Shown: positions 23,316 through 34,065 of the stretch, piece by piece | Numbering within the stretch: the stretch's first letter is position 1 | How the letters are laid out: the number at the start of each line of letters is the position of its first letter | Origin: Rosa chinensis | Lineage: Eukaryota; Streptophyta; Magnoliopsida; Rosales; Rosaceae | Length of the DNA: 64,000 bases | Direction of reading: 5' to 3' | Assembly (NCBI RefSeq): GCF_002994745.2 | Contig: NC_037093.1 | Coordinates: 67,165,510 to 67,229,509 of the forward strand | Notes under the pieces: generated by a model | Told to the model about the DNA's origin: nothing | Databases searched by the model: none | The model's input: only the letters and a program-made list of their open reading frames with translations | Made by a program: the position numbers and the translations under genes

Positions 23316-23730
23316 TGCCTTGTCTGGTCTAGCGGGGCGGCGGGCTATTTGCTTGATCAAATGGATGCAACCCCCTAGTGGCAGAATGAATTTGAATATT
23401 GCCGGATTTATTTTCGTGCAGCAACATAGTTGGAAAGCTGTGCTATTTGTAAAGATGTTTCTTCATTATATAGTTATTTTTTCGGTATGTCACCGCTATT
23501 TCAAAGTAAATAGAGTAACCATTCGTGCACTCTTTGCTAATTGGTGCTTGTTAAAATTCATAGTTTTAAGGGAGACTCCTGATATTATTTCAGGATATTC
23601 TCCGTATGCTTATTGTAATATGGGGTTCAGACTCTATGTCCCCCTCCCTTTATATTCTGTAATTTCATTAATCATAGCTTGAAGGCAGCCGCACCAGTCC
23701 CTTTTTCAAAAAGAAAAAAAAAAAGGAAAG
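23316..23730 (+). repeat. LINE-type retroposon 3' end, copy 1
   Basis: About 400 bp ends in a block beginning TTGAAGGCAGCCGCACCAGT and an A-rich tail at 23706-23724. It is about three-quarters similar, by eye, to 24845-25240. There is no coding sequence; it looks like the 3' UTR of a non-LTR element. It abuts the copia target site. An open frame that runs across the copia LTR into it has no coding character. Confidence 0.5.
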
Positions 23731-24844
23731 TACATGTCATCGTTCTTATTTAAAATTCAAATTTAAGAAATTTGAAGATGAAGTCATTGTGTAATATTAA
23801 TTTATGTAGAATGATTTGTTGGACAAGCTTGTTGGTCTGACAGTTGGATTGAAGTCCGTGTTCAATGTAAGAGCTTATTATAAAATTGTTTAGCTCATAT
23901 ATCGGTACGGCAAAATATTCTCTCAAATCACAATAAAGTATGCATTTTTTAAAAAAAATCAATCTAGTTAACTAAATAAAATTTGAATATTTGTGACGAA
24001 TAATGTAGGCTACAGTTGAATTATTACTAGTAACACGTTTTTGTTGTATCAGTCTTAAAGTTTTAAAAGTAAAGGAAAGAAATCTAGTATGTAAACCAAG
24101 AACAAAAGTGCCAGACATTTTGGACAATTCCTCTCGACCCATTCCGTCTTCAAAGACATCGTTCGGCACGCCACACTGTCTTCATTATTTCTAGGGTCCA
24201 ACAGACCAACACCTTCTTCTTCTTCTTGTTCTTCTTCTTTTGTTTGGTCTGAAACGTCCGCTGGTTTAGAATGACATAAATGCTATAAACATCTTTCAAG
24301 TTCTAAATATTTTAGTACTAATTTTCAAAGACTCAAAAGCAGAAGAATCATGAAGACTAATTTTCTAAGCCGGCTTTAGGATAGTGGCAACCAAATTGGT
24401 GAGGAAATCGTGAGTCATTGGGCAATGTATAAAAATAAAGCTGATTGGGTGGTCCTTCGTGCTTTTTTGGTAGTTGACGTGCAGGCTTTTTTGGTAGTTG
24501 ACGTGCAGGCATGTGCCTGCAAATTTTAAAAAAAATTGCTATATCTTACACCTTAACAGGCCGAACAGGGAAGACTCCAAAGAGATCGTGTGTGACCATC
24601 TTTCTCGGCTAATTCAGCTATCTTCGGTGGATTTGCAAGATCCGGGCTTGTTTGCTCCTTTAGTTTGGGCTTAGGTATGGGCTCAATTCTTGGGCCCTGC
24701 CCTAGCAGTCTTTTTCTTCTCTCTTTTTTTTTTTTTTTTTTTTGTTTTTAAAGTTGTTTGCGAGTAATAAGTCTCTACACTTGTTGTATAGGGCTAATAA
24801 GCTCTATATCTGTGTTTGCACTCAAAGAGCCTTGTATGCTTTAT
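23731..24844. other. AT-rich spacer with a 24-bp perfect tandem repeat
   Basis: No gene is recognised. A 24-bp unit starting GCTTTTTTGGTAGTTGACGT is repeated exactly at 24461-24484 and 24485-24508. A CTT-rich microsatellite-like stretch lies at about 24210-24240 and a long T run at 24724-24743. Confidence 0.6.
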
Positions 24845-25240
24845 GTAGGAGGCAAGTCTTTTGCTTTGTCAAATAATCGCTACTGCCTAGCGGCAGAGTG
24901 AAGCTAAGCGTTGTCGGATTTATCTTCTGCGGCAACATAGTATGAAAACTATGAGTTTGGTAATCATGCTACGTTGTAATCGCATTACATATCTAGTTAT
25001 CTTTCGGTTATGTTACTGCAATGTCAAATCAAATAGAGTAATCTCTATAGCACTCTTTACTACTTGGTGCCTAGTTGAACTTGGTAGAGACTCCCGGTAT
25101 CATTTCAAGATGTTCTTTATGTGCTTATTAGGGGTTTAGGCTCAATGTCTCTCTTATATTCGGCAGTTTTATTAATCAAGACTTGAAGGCAGCCGTATCA
25201 ACCCTTTATTTAAAAAAAATAAAATAAAAAAAATAAAAAC
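24845..25240 (+). repeat. LINE-type retroposon 3' end, copy 2
   Basis: It is a diverged relative of 23316-23730 in the same orientation. Shared blocks include the CCTAGCGGCAGAGTGA region, a TCAAATAGAGTAATC block and the terminal TTGAAGGCAGCCGTATCAAC. It ends in an A-rich tail interrupted by T at 25211-25239. Confidence 0.5.
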
Positions 25241-26230
25241 ACTGCAGTAATTTGTTTTCAAGACTAGATTCCATAATCAGTTTGCAAACTGTCAACTAAA
25301 TTGAGAATTATTTATTAACATTCGATTATTTGAACTATATATGTATTTGTATGATAGTAGTAAAATATACAGATGATGATTAAAATTTTGCAAAGAGTGG
25401 CCTGAAAAATAAACGCTTTCCCATATCGGATACATTTCGAAACGAGAAGAAGAATAGGTTCTTGAGGAAATAAAGAAGCCATCAATCTTCAAACTTAGGA
25501 CACAAATGATTGATTTTATTTTTCTCTATTTTGTTTGCATGACCCCTTCGATGACAGAATCCAACATATTTGGGCCATGACGTAGCTCTGCTCGGATGAG
25601 GCCAAGAGGCCCATATCAAAGACAAATGCAATGGATATCATCCAAACTTGGAAGTTCACCCACCCGTTCCTCTTTGAATGAGTTCATAACCTTATTCTTG
25701 TCCACTTTTTGTAAATGAAGTTTATTTCCGATATATTGATATATCGATATAGCAAGTAGACAAGTCTAATTTAAAAGTATTTTGAACTTCATGCATTAGT
25801 AGACTAGTTTAGCTTGATTTCGAGCTAGTTTAAAGCTTTAATGAGTTAGTCTATGATTGTAGAGAGTTAATCTCCAGGTAACGTATTAATAAGTTAATGC
25901 ACCATAAAACTTTCTTTTTAAATGAGTACAAATTTAAACAAAATTTTGCAGTACACATGTTGTTTTAGACTACTCATGAGAAAAAGATGCATACTCAGAT
26001 TTTAGAAAAAATAATTATATAGTTTTAGAATACAAGTTGTTTGTAGTTGATAATTTGATAACTGCACATAGTAAAGTTTTTTTTTTTTTTTTTGGTCAGT
26101 CAATTTGGCCAAGTTCTTTAAATATTTAATCATTTTTGTACACTTAAACAGCTATTCGTTGTATATCACATAGTAATCCAAAACTAGCTTACTCAAAAAG
26201 CGAGTATTACGATACCAAATCACTAAATAC

Positions 26231-26283
26231 TTAATAGGTCGAACATTTTTTTTTTTTTTTGATAAGTTAATAGGTCGAACATT
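26231..26283 (-). mobile_element. Minimal poly(A) retroposon insertion with 17-bp target duplication
   Basis: The 17-mer TTAATAGGTCGAACATT occurs at 26231-26247 and exactly again at 26267-26283. Between them are only 19 bases, a T run followed by GATAAG. On the minus strand this reads CTTATC plus poly(A), as expected of a LINE-driven insertion truncated to almost nothing. Confidence 0.7.
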
Positions 26284-27041
26284 GAGAGGCAAATGTTGTG
26301 GATAAAATGAATCGTCAGCTAAGAGATAACACAGTAATAAGAACAGTAAGCCAGGGACAAAATGGAAACCCCACAATATTATTCTGATTCCTAGGCCATC
26401 TAAGAATGTGTGGACGTACATATACTAACAATGCATGCGCGCACTTGCAAATCACATTGATGAAGAATTAGACCCATATATGAGATCTTATGAGTCGATA
26501 TTGCCAACGTTATACATCACACATATTCATCTTCTTAATTTATAGGTTAAATCACATTGACTTATCGATGGATTAGACAAATCTCATTATGTATTGATAG
26601 AAGGACGAAATGAAAGATCCTCACTCAATCATGCAAGTTCTTATGTGGCGGCAGCGAATTAACCCACAAGAACGTACAACAACAATTTTCATGTATAGGA
26701 TCTGTTTTGTTCAATAATACATGTCAAAAACTTTCTCACACAAGTTTTGTAGGTCGGTACAAAGAATAGACATTGAGTCTATATGTGAGAAAATATTAAT
26801 CAGTATATAAAGAACGGACTCCAAATATTCCAAATTCTAATGTCAAATATTTTCACTCATAATCTTATAGTTCATTAGACAACTATTATATTATAAGTGC
26901 GCGCGAAGTAAGAAGTACTTCTTAATTACATATGCTTCTCATGTCAATTATCTTCTATATTTAAGTAAGCTGGATTCTAAAGATGGTTATATTTTGATGA
27001 CAATATGCTTATATAGATAACCCCAAATACCATCAAACATC

Positions 27042-27210
27042 CATGGATGGTAACCAAAACAAGCGCTCAGTCAAGTCATTTTCTTTATGATTCAGTTACT
27101 ATTAGACGTCTATAAAGATAAAACATTAATTCATGGATGGTAACCAAAACAAGCGCTCATTCAAGTTATTTTCTTTATGATTTAGTTACCATTAGACGTC
27201 AATAAATATT
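27042..27210. repeat. 90-bp diverged tandem duplication
   Basis: Two units start CATGGATGGTAACCAAAACA, at 27042 and 27132. They match closely up to the ATTAGACGTC block near the end of each unit, with a few substitutions. No coding. Confidence 0.8.
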
Positions 27211-28413
27211 ATAACGTTCGTACTTTTTAAGTCCTCATGTTCCGTGAAATAGTAAATTTAAGATCAAATTAGAAATTTGCATGATTCATCAAATGTTCCA
27301 AAACACATGAAGATAGAAACTACATGGGTCGACGGTGAATTGGTGATCGACGCACTGGCGAGCCACACAATAGTCGACCTAATTAAATTCTTTGCGAGGA
27401 AATTGGTTTTGGTCATACCTCATGAGTAGTCAAGTACTACATCGCGTGACATGTTATGTCTCCCTTATCCAAGTCCATCAGATTCATGCGAAATCTGAAA
27501 ATGCAACCATGTACAAAGTCACCACCAGTCACCACTAAGCTTGGAAAAGCAATATCGGAGTGGGAGGCAAAAGAGTGTACACGCGTGCCTTAGAAAAGGA
27601 AATCTCAGACTTCTTTATCATCCATGTTAATTGATGATAAATAGTATTTGTATGGGGTTTGGTTTCTGATTGAAAAGTGGGGAAACTAATTAGGCACATG
27701 GAGTGATATCAATGGGCATGGAACAAAGCTCAAAAGTAAATGGATTTATGATACATAGTCTTCAATGATTATGTCCAAAAATGAGTTCAAGTAATTTCCA
27801 TTCCATGTAAGAATTATCCAAACCAGCCTTTTCCCGACGTGACATGGAATCAATAGAGGACTTGGGTTGGTTTACTTATAAACTCTTTTGGGTTCTACAA
27901 TGAGCACTCCTTTCTTCTCCTTTATAAACTATGATGGCTTTATTCTAATATTGTGGATATTGCTCATACTATATTATTTTATCCGTTGCATCATCCAATG
28001 TAACATGTATTTAAAGTCACTTAGGAATTAGGATAGTGGAAAGTGAAAATAATTTTAAGTGCGACATTATTCCACTATTGAAATATATATTTCTAAACTC
28101 TTTGTTTCTACGTGATTTCTTTACTTCGTCATTGGGTAAAGTCAACTTTATAATTTAAGCACTATGAATTCATTATGTTCTGTCATGCTAAAAGTTACTT
28201 TTGTAGAAAATCACTTGATGGAATTAAAATTGCACATTATTATATTACATCATTATGAAATATATAGATTAATATGATTACGCAACATATATATAATTCC
28301 AATCATAATTAAAAAAATGTATGTAGTGTGTTCACATTTCTAAAAAGTAGTTTTGATAGCATATTATAGGTAAAATCGTAAAATAACCAAATACTAATCG
28401 ATGATTACGCATA

Positions 28414-28455
28414 TTACCTAAGTTCTTTTTTTTTTTTTTTGGAGAAATACCTAAG
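28414..28455 (-). mobile_element. Possible second minimal poly(A) insertion
   Basis: TACCTAAG occurs at 28415-28422 and 28448-28455, flanking a long T run followed by GGAGAAA. This is the same architecture as 26231-26283, but with a short duplication of only about 8 bases, so it is less certain. Confidence 0.35.
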
Positions 28456-29516
28456 CCTCAAGTTGATTGTCAATCGCCCCATAATTAATTAGAGAAAGAA
28501 CATTAATACGATAAACTTTTTTGCCCACATATAAATACTAAAGAAACTAAGGACTTCATCCATACAACAAGGATAATGCCCTAACTAGCTAGGCCCATCA
28601 GCCATGAGTGAAAGCTAGGTATGCCATTATAGGCAGAGATAGATATACAGGAGTCGAGAGAATACGAGGAAGATGCTAATAACAAAAGTAGATGGAGAAA
28701 TGATAGAACCCCCCAAAAGCCAAGTTGATAAGATCTCATCATGATAATCCTTACTAGACTCCGAGTCACCAAACCAATGTAAACCGTCCAACGAGCTGCC
28801 CTGTCCATCTCCACAATACATACATGTATTTCAATACGTAGATACCCTCTTGGATTCTTATCCGTACGTCATTGTTAGGTATGAAAGGGGACCCGGGTCA
28901 CCCAACCCAATTAACTCTCGGTATTAATCTTTCTAGATGATCGATGATGGCTCTCTCACAGATGCCTTTATCCCATTGATGGAAGTTGGCTAGCCTGATT
29001 AATAAAGCTTCAATAGATGTTAGTGGATGCTAATCCACCTGGTTAGGGCAACAGTCATGCATTGCTTCCTTGCTGGTAATTAAAAAGGGCTATGACAGCC
29101 TGCTCTGAGAGAAAGAGAGGGTTTTCTTTGGCTTTGGCATGAGCAATCTTTGTCAAACATAGTGAAGTTTTGTGGAAAAATGTTGGAGAATTAGAAAATG
29201 AATGGAGAATGTCAAGTTTGTAGCCAATCACAGACCAGAGTTAATGGATGCGGCAACGAGAAAAAAGATTGGACCCTATTTTTGCGGTATATTTTTTGCT
29301 CTTTTGGATTGAAGGCTACCCCCCCATTCAGAAATCGAATCTGATTCTTCTCTCTGTACCAAAAATATTTAAAATACTATGCCGGTTTAGCTAATACTGA
29401 GTAGCTGGAGATTCTACCTTAACCCATTGTTCATTGCTCTTGGACTACTCTCGTGCCTAGATCTGTTCATTTGAGAATTACTCATCAGACTCATCCACAG
29501 AAGGATGGAAACTTAT

Positions 29517-29635
29517 GGTTCTGATTCGGTCGTGTTCGAGGGACGGTAGGGAATAGGGTTAGGAGGTTCGATTCCCCCTAATATAACACCAAAAAGAGAA
29601 AATGCAAAAAATAAAAATAAAAATAAAAATAAAAG
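29517..29635 (+). repeat. Possible SINE remnant with B-box-like motif and A-rich tail
   Basis: GGTTCGATTCC, a tRNA-type B box, lies near 29563 and is followed by an AAAAT-repeat tail at about 29600-29632. No convincing A box or target duplication was found, so this is tentative. Confidence 0.3.
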
Positions 29636-30826
29636 CTGGGAGAATGTCTACTTCCTGTAGATCCATGATCGACCTGCCTTATCTTATGACAGTACTGCTG
29701 GGCGCGCTTGGCATGTTTCATGTGCTTATCTTATGACAGTTGCTAGTGTGCTTCACACAAGTCCATTATTATCGTCATCATGGTTCAAGTACGACAGCTT
29801 TCCAGCATTTGTACCTTACCCTAATCAATCATTATGTACGTACGTTCTAGGGCACCCAGTTGTCTGTAGCCAACATCGATGAACCAGCGGTGCCACCAGC
29901 GCCACGTCGCCCCTGTTTCGAAACTTCTTCCTATCCATGAACTGGGCTTTTCAGACAATTATAGAAGTACTTCTGGTTCACTCATACTGGACTAATTGAG
30001 CTACATCCAAATTATTAAGAATCATTTGCCTGAAAGACTTGGTGTCTTTTGAGTACCGGCCGCAAGAAACACCATCACCACCTGGGATGTCGCCATAAAG
30101 CCCTATGAAAACTTATGTATTGCCTCTGCAAGTGGTGGTGTTTTCCGATTTATATCTTGCTCGTAGGACCACAGAGAAAAACTGCATGGTAAGAGATATT
30201 AAGTTTTGTCCAAATACAACTAATAAGTAATAACATACCCCAATAGGCCCATATGCCAAAATTCGTTTCACCCCGAAAAATTGACACAAAAAATCTTCAT
30301 TCAGTATCTTTAACACTAGTAATTGGCATGAAGGTCCTTAAATCCTGGCACTGTGTTTCCCTTATTTCAACAAGCCCTACATGATTGTCCTACTTCAACA
30401 ACCCCAAAATCTAACGCATTGCTAATATTATTGTAAAAGATAATCCAGAGAGGAAGGAGTATCCTTCAGCTAAGATGACACGGGCCACAGCTTTTAAGGC
30501 CACGACGATGAAAAAGATCATACATAGCTTCAAGGACAAGCTTGTCAGAGATGTATAGCTAAGCTCCAAAAATTTCACACTACCTCGAAGTTTCGAGGAG
30601 TATTGAAACTCTTAAATAAGAGAGTCAAAAGTCGTTAGATTAATCATTATTTACGATATATATATATATACACACAATAGATTAATCCAACGACTGTCAA
30701 CTCCAGAGCACTACAAAACACACCGCTAAGGTTTAGAGACAAATGCAAAGTAATAAAAGCAGCGTGGGATACAATAGAAACAAGTCTGTCACAATATCTA
30801 CTTCTCCCCAGATACTTCCTTGGCAA

Positions 30827-30834
30827 TATAAATA
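30827..30834 (+). promoter_or_regulatory. TATA box of D14
   Basis: TATAAATA lies about 190 bases upstream of the D14 start codon, implying a 5' UTR of roughly 160 nt that is rich in C and A. No other TATA-like element lies closer to the ATG. Confidence 0.5.
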
Positions 30835-31020
30835 CCAAACTCTCCAGAGCACCAGAAACGCACACACCTACTCATCACTCGCCTACCTATAACCTATTCC
30901 CCATTATTTTTCTCACAACTCACAACCACATACAGTAGCCATTAACCAATCCATAATTTCCATTTCCCACATACAGAAGACTTTTAAGTCTATTAGCCTC
31001 ACCTCCCTCTACAAACAAAC

Positions 31021-31915
31021 ATGCCCAGCAACACCAGAATCTTGGAAGCTCTGAATGTCCGGGTAACCGGGACGGGCGAGCAGTACCTGGTCCTGGCCCA
31101 TGGCTTCGGCACTGACCAGTCCGCCTGGAGTCGCATTCTTCCTTTCTTCAAACCTTACTACCGCATCGTTCTATACGACCTCGTTTGCGCCGGAAGCGTC
31201 AACCCCGATTACTTCGATTTCAGCCGCTATACCAACCTGGACCCCTTCGTCGACGACTTGCTCAACATTCTCGACGCTGTGGGAGTCAAAAAGTGCGCCT
31301 ACGTCGGCCACTCCGTCTCCGCCATGATCGGAATCCTCGCCTCGATTCGCCGCCCCGAGCTCTTCTCCAAGCTCATCCTCATCGGCGCTTCTCCAAGGTA
31401 ATTAAATTAACAATCAATTTGATCAAATTTAATACCCTAAATGTCGACCGTTTCGATTACAGTGATTTGCGTACTTGTGGTTTAGGTTTCTGAACGACAG
31501 GGACTACCACGGAGGGTTCGAGCAGGAGGAGATTGAGAAATTGTTCTCGGCGATGGAGGCGAATTACTCGGCGTGGGTCAACGGCTTCGCGCCACTCGCC
31601 GTTGGAGCCGACGTCCCAGCCGCGGTCCGAGAGTTCAGCCGGACCCTGTTCAACATGCGCCCCGATATTTCGCTCTTCGTTTCGCGGGCCGTGTTCAACA
31701 GCGACTTGAGGGAGTTTTTGGGCTTTGTCCGGGTACCCTGTTTCATAATCCAGACGACAAAAGACCATTCTGTCCCTGCCTCAGTCGCGAATTACCTGAA
31801 AGAGCATCTGGGTGGCCGGAACACCATCGTTATGCTCGAAACGGAGGGCCACTTGCCGCATTTGAGTGCGCCGGGTCTGTTGGCCCGGAGGCTCCGCCAT
31901 GCTCTTTCATCGTAA
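31021..31915 (+). CDS. D14: Strigolactone receptor/hydrolase D14 (DAD2), 268 aa, 2 exons
   Basis: An alpha/beta-hydrolase that binds and cleaves strigolactones and then recruits the F-box protein MAX2/D3 to trigger degradation of SMXL/D53 repressors, controlling shoot branching. Exons are 31021-31397 and 31486-31915, with a GT-AG intron of 88 bases in the codon of Arg126. The catalytic triad is intact: Ser98 in GHSVSAM, Asp219 in TKDHSVP and His248 in EGHLPHLS. The protein carries the D14-type sequence [12 protein letters not shown] rather than the KAI2-type LYDNMGAG, and [13 protein letters not shown] opens exon 2. The length is within one residue of Arabidopsis D14 (267). Start by homology: a short N-terminal tail precedes ILEALNVRV. 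The CDS is GC-rich compared with its AT-rich surroundings, as is common for short-intron plant genes. No break is seen. Confidence 0.96.
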
Positions 31916-33035
31916 TAATAGTACCCGACTCCGCATGTGTGCCCGACTTGGCCCACTTCAACTCTGAGTGGGTCCCTACAAGAGCAAATTACAATAAGGC
32001 TGGAGGTTGATGACGCGTGGCTAGTATCCTGTGGACGTTCGTCCTTTTGGGCTTTCTTTCCACTTTGGATTATTTGACCATGCGGAAGGATAAGAATCTC
32101 CATGTGATTATCACGTGGTGATATGTCCCTCTTTTGTCAATTTGGGCCTCTTTTTCTGTTTTCTTGTGCCTTAGGATTTTTTTTTTTCTTTTCTTTTTCT
32201 CTTTTGGGTTTGGAATCTCGCTTTAATCTATATAATTCTGCTTGCTTCTTATAGTTATATGGACTCGTTAATCTTCGTGTGGAATAAGTTTGTTGCATCA
32301 CCTCAATTTTCAATTGTCATTGTGAATTTCTCATTTTCTTGGTGAAATTATAAATATTGATAATTGAAGAAAAATAAAAAATTATAGTGTCGCTAAAATT
32401 TCCTAGCATGTAACAAAAGAAATCTCCAACATGATCTCATTAAAAATAAAAATTAAATGTCATACGAGCACTTAAAAAGTAAGGGTATGATTTAAGCATT
32501 AAAGCAACATAATTTGATGAAATAAAGTCTATTTTTATTATGTAATTAAGTTTCTTGTATTATCACGAGACTTTTGCTTTATTGATTATAAAATTTCAGG
32601 GATGTGCGTTGAATTAGTTCTATTTCTCCTTCTTGATAAAGAAAAAAAAAATCGAAACTGTCAACGTTAATGCTAATATTTCGTTAAGATCAGTGTGTTG
32701 CAAGAAGAAATAAAGGCCTAATAGCTTTTTTCAGTTTTATTTATTTAAATTTCACAATATGTTTTACAAAACCACGCCTAATTCGATTCAAACTTTATTC
32801 ATTTGAAAATTGTTAAAATTCATTTACCCATATCATGTTTCCACATACATAAGAGCTTATGCTCAAAAGAGGCAACATGTTATACCATGTTCTTCTCAAT
32901 AGTCTCAATAGATATGATTCAGCATGTATATAAAGCACAACAGTACACAAGATTGACCGACCTGTTATTTTAATTGCTTCTAGTATCTCACCTCTTGTAG
33001 ATAACGTTTCACCTTATTACTTTTCAACAAACTAA
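31916..33035. other. D14 3' flank and AT-rich spacer
   Basis: The first 300 bases are probable 3' UTR and flank. The remainder is AT-rich with no recognised gene or repeat. Confidence 0.5.
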
Positions 33036-33189
33036 ACACATGTCCTAGTATTATATGTTCTTTTTTAAATTGCACTTATACTTCAATTAATTATTTATTG
33101 AAGTATATTTATACACATGTCCTAGTATTATATGTTCTTTTTTAAATTGCACTTATACTTCAATTAATTATTTATTGAAGTATATTTAT
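33036..33189. repeat. Perfect 77-bp tandem duplication
   Basis: The unit beginning ACACATGTCCTAGTATTATA at 33036-33112 is repeated at 33113-33189 with no difference that I can see. It is AT-rich and non-coding. The absence of divergence implies a recent event. Confidence 0.9.
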
Positions 33190-33356
33190 AGTTGGTATCC
33201 CATGCAAATAACGAAGGCCAGCGTCATCCAACTTTCATTTCCGAAATCCCATGACCATCGCAACTTTTTGATTATGAAAAACATTTTTTTTTCCCTTCTA
33301 CGAATCCAATAATGTTGACACTGTCTCAAATTAAAGAGTTTATGTGGAAGACATTG

Positions 33357-33846
33357 TGTTTTTTTTTTTGAACGGAAAAGATAAATACTTAAATAATGAA
33401 GCCTCTTGGGCAACCAATGTCTACAAACGTCAAATATTAAGGCTCTAAAAGCCTCAATTGGAACCCTATCACTCCAAGACATAAGAGAAGCAGCATCATG
33501 TCCTAAATTTGTAATGGCATCAGCTACAAAATTTGATTCCCTATAGATATGTTTAAAGGAAATCTGAGAAAAGGAAGTTGCAATGGTTCTAATGTCTTCA
33601 ATCAATTTGAGCAGCCTCCACAATGTGGAATCACCACTCCATTAACTGCATCAATAACAAGTTTCGAGTTTCCATCAATTTCAACTCTTGTAAAACCTTT
33701 GTCTTTGACCTTAATCAGGCTATCCCTAAGTGCAGTAGTTTCTGCAACAGGGATACTAGAGTTGCCCCAGGAAGACACTGTGTTGCATTTCAGTTTTTCG
33801 TATTCAAATCTATACAAATTTTGAATGCCAAATAACAGAGTCCACA
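33357..33846 (-). mobile_element. 5'-truncated LINE with RNase H-like domain
   Basis: On the minus strand, frames read GFTRVEIDGNSKLVIDAVNG then FKHIYRESNFVADAITNLGH. This is the RVT_3 RNase H-like C-terminal domain of plant L1-type LINEs, where the D-G-N/D-S and R-E-x-N-x-x-A-D motifs are diagnostic. A frameshift lies near 33610. The 3' end is marked by a T run (plus strand) at about 33359-33370, the poly(A) of the minus strand. The N-terminal endonuclease and RT are missing. A later SINE lies at its 5' side. Confidence 0.75.
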
Positions 33847-34065
33847 TGCTCAGCCTAACATTTTTTTTGACTTTGTCAAGGGGAACTCAAAGGCTTCTTA
33901 GGCCCAAAATAAACTCCTTTGGCGCATGTGAAATGCTCCAATTGTGCATTGCAGCACAGTGCCTGACCACTTTGACAGCTTTGGGATTCAAACCTAGATT
34001 GGAGAGCACACCCAACTATGCAAGAACCACTAGACCACTTGTAATGGTTGTGCTCAGCCTAACAT
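33847..34065 (-). mobile_element. tRNA-derived SINE with 15-bp target duplication
   Basis: The 15-mer TGCTCAGCCTAACAT is at 33847-33861 and exactly again at 34051-34065. The 189-bp insert (33862-34050) read on the minus strand begins CAACCATTACAAGTGGTCTA, with an A-box-like GGTCTAGTGGTTC and a B-box-like GGTTTGAATCCC about 35 bases on, and ends in a poly(A) tail. These are hallmarks of a pol III SINE mobilised by a LINE. Confidence 0.88.

Larger units (their letters stand above)
25241..30820. other. Long gene-free AT-rich region upstream of D14
   Basis: No coding gene is supported over 5.6 kb. It contains poly(T) runs, two very short retroposon-like insertions (26231-26283 and 28414-28455), a 90-bp tandem duplication at 27042-27210, and a possible tRNA-like SINE tail near 29520-29635. 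Short open frames such as 28581-28814 on the minus strand have no family resemblance. Part of the right end is likely regulatory for D14. Confidence 0.6.

Noticed and set aside
23200..23682. 160-codon plus-strand frame
   Set aside because: It starts in the copia 3' LTR and runs through LINE 3' UTR sequence, so it spans two unrelated elements and cannot be a gene.
28581..28814. Possible small membrane peptide or microRNA precursor
   Set aside because: I tested the region by eye for known plant miRNA sequences and found no match, and no strong foldback arm was evident. The peptide has no family resemblance.
33186..33360. Continuation of the LINE reading frame past the poly(T)
   Set aside because: The T run marks the 3' end of the LINE; the frame beyond it encodes flanking sequence and is not part of the element.
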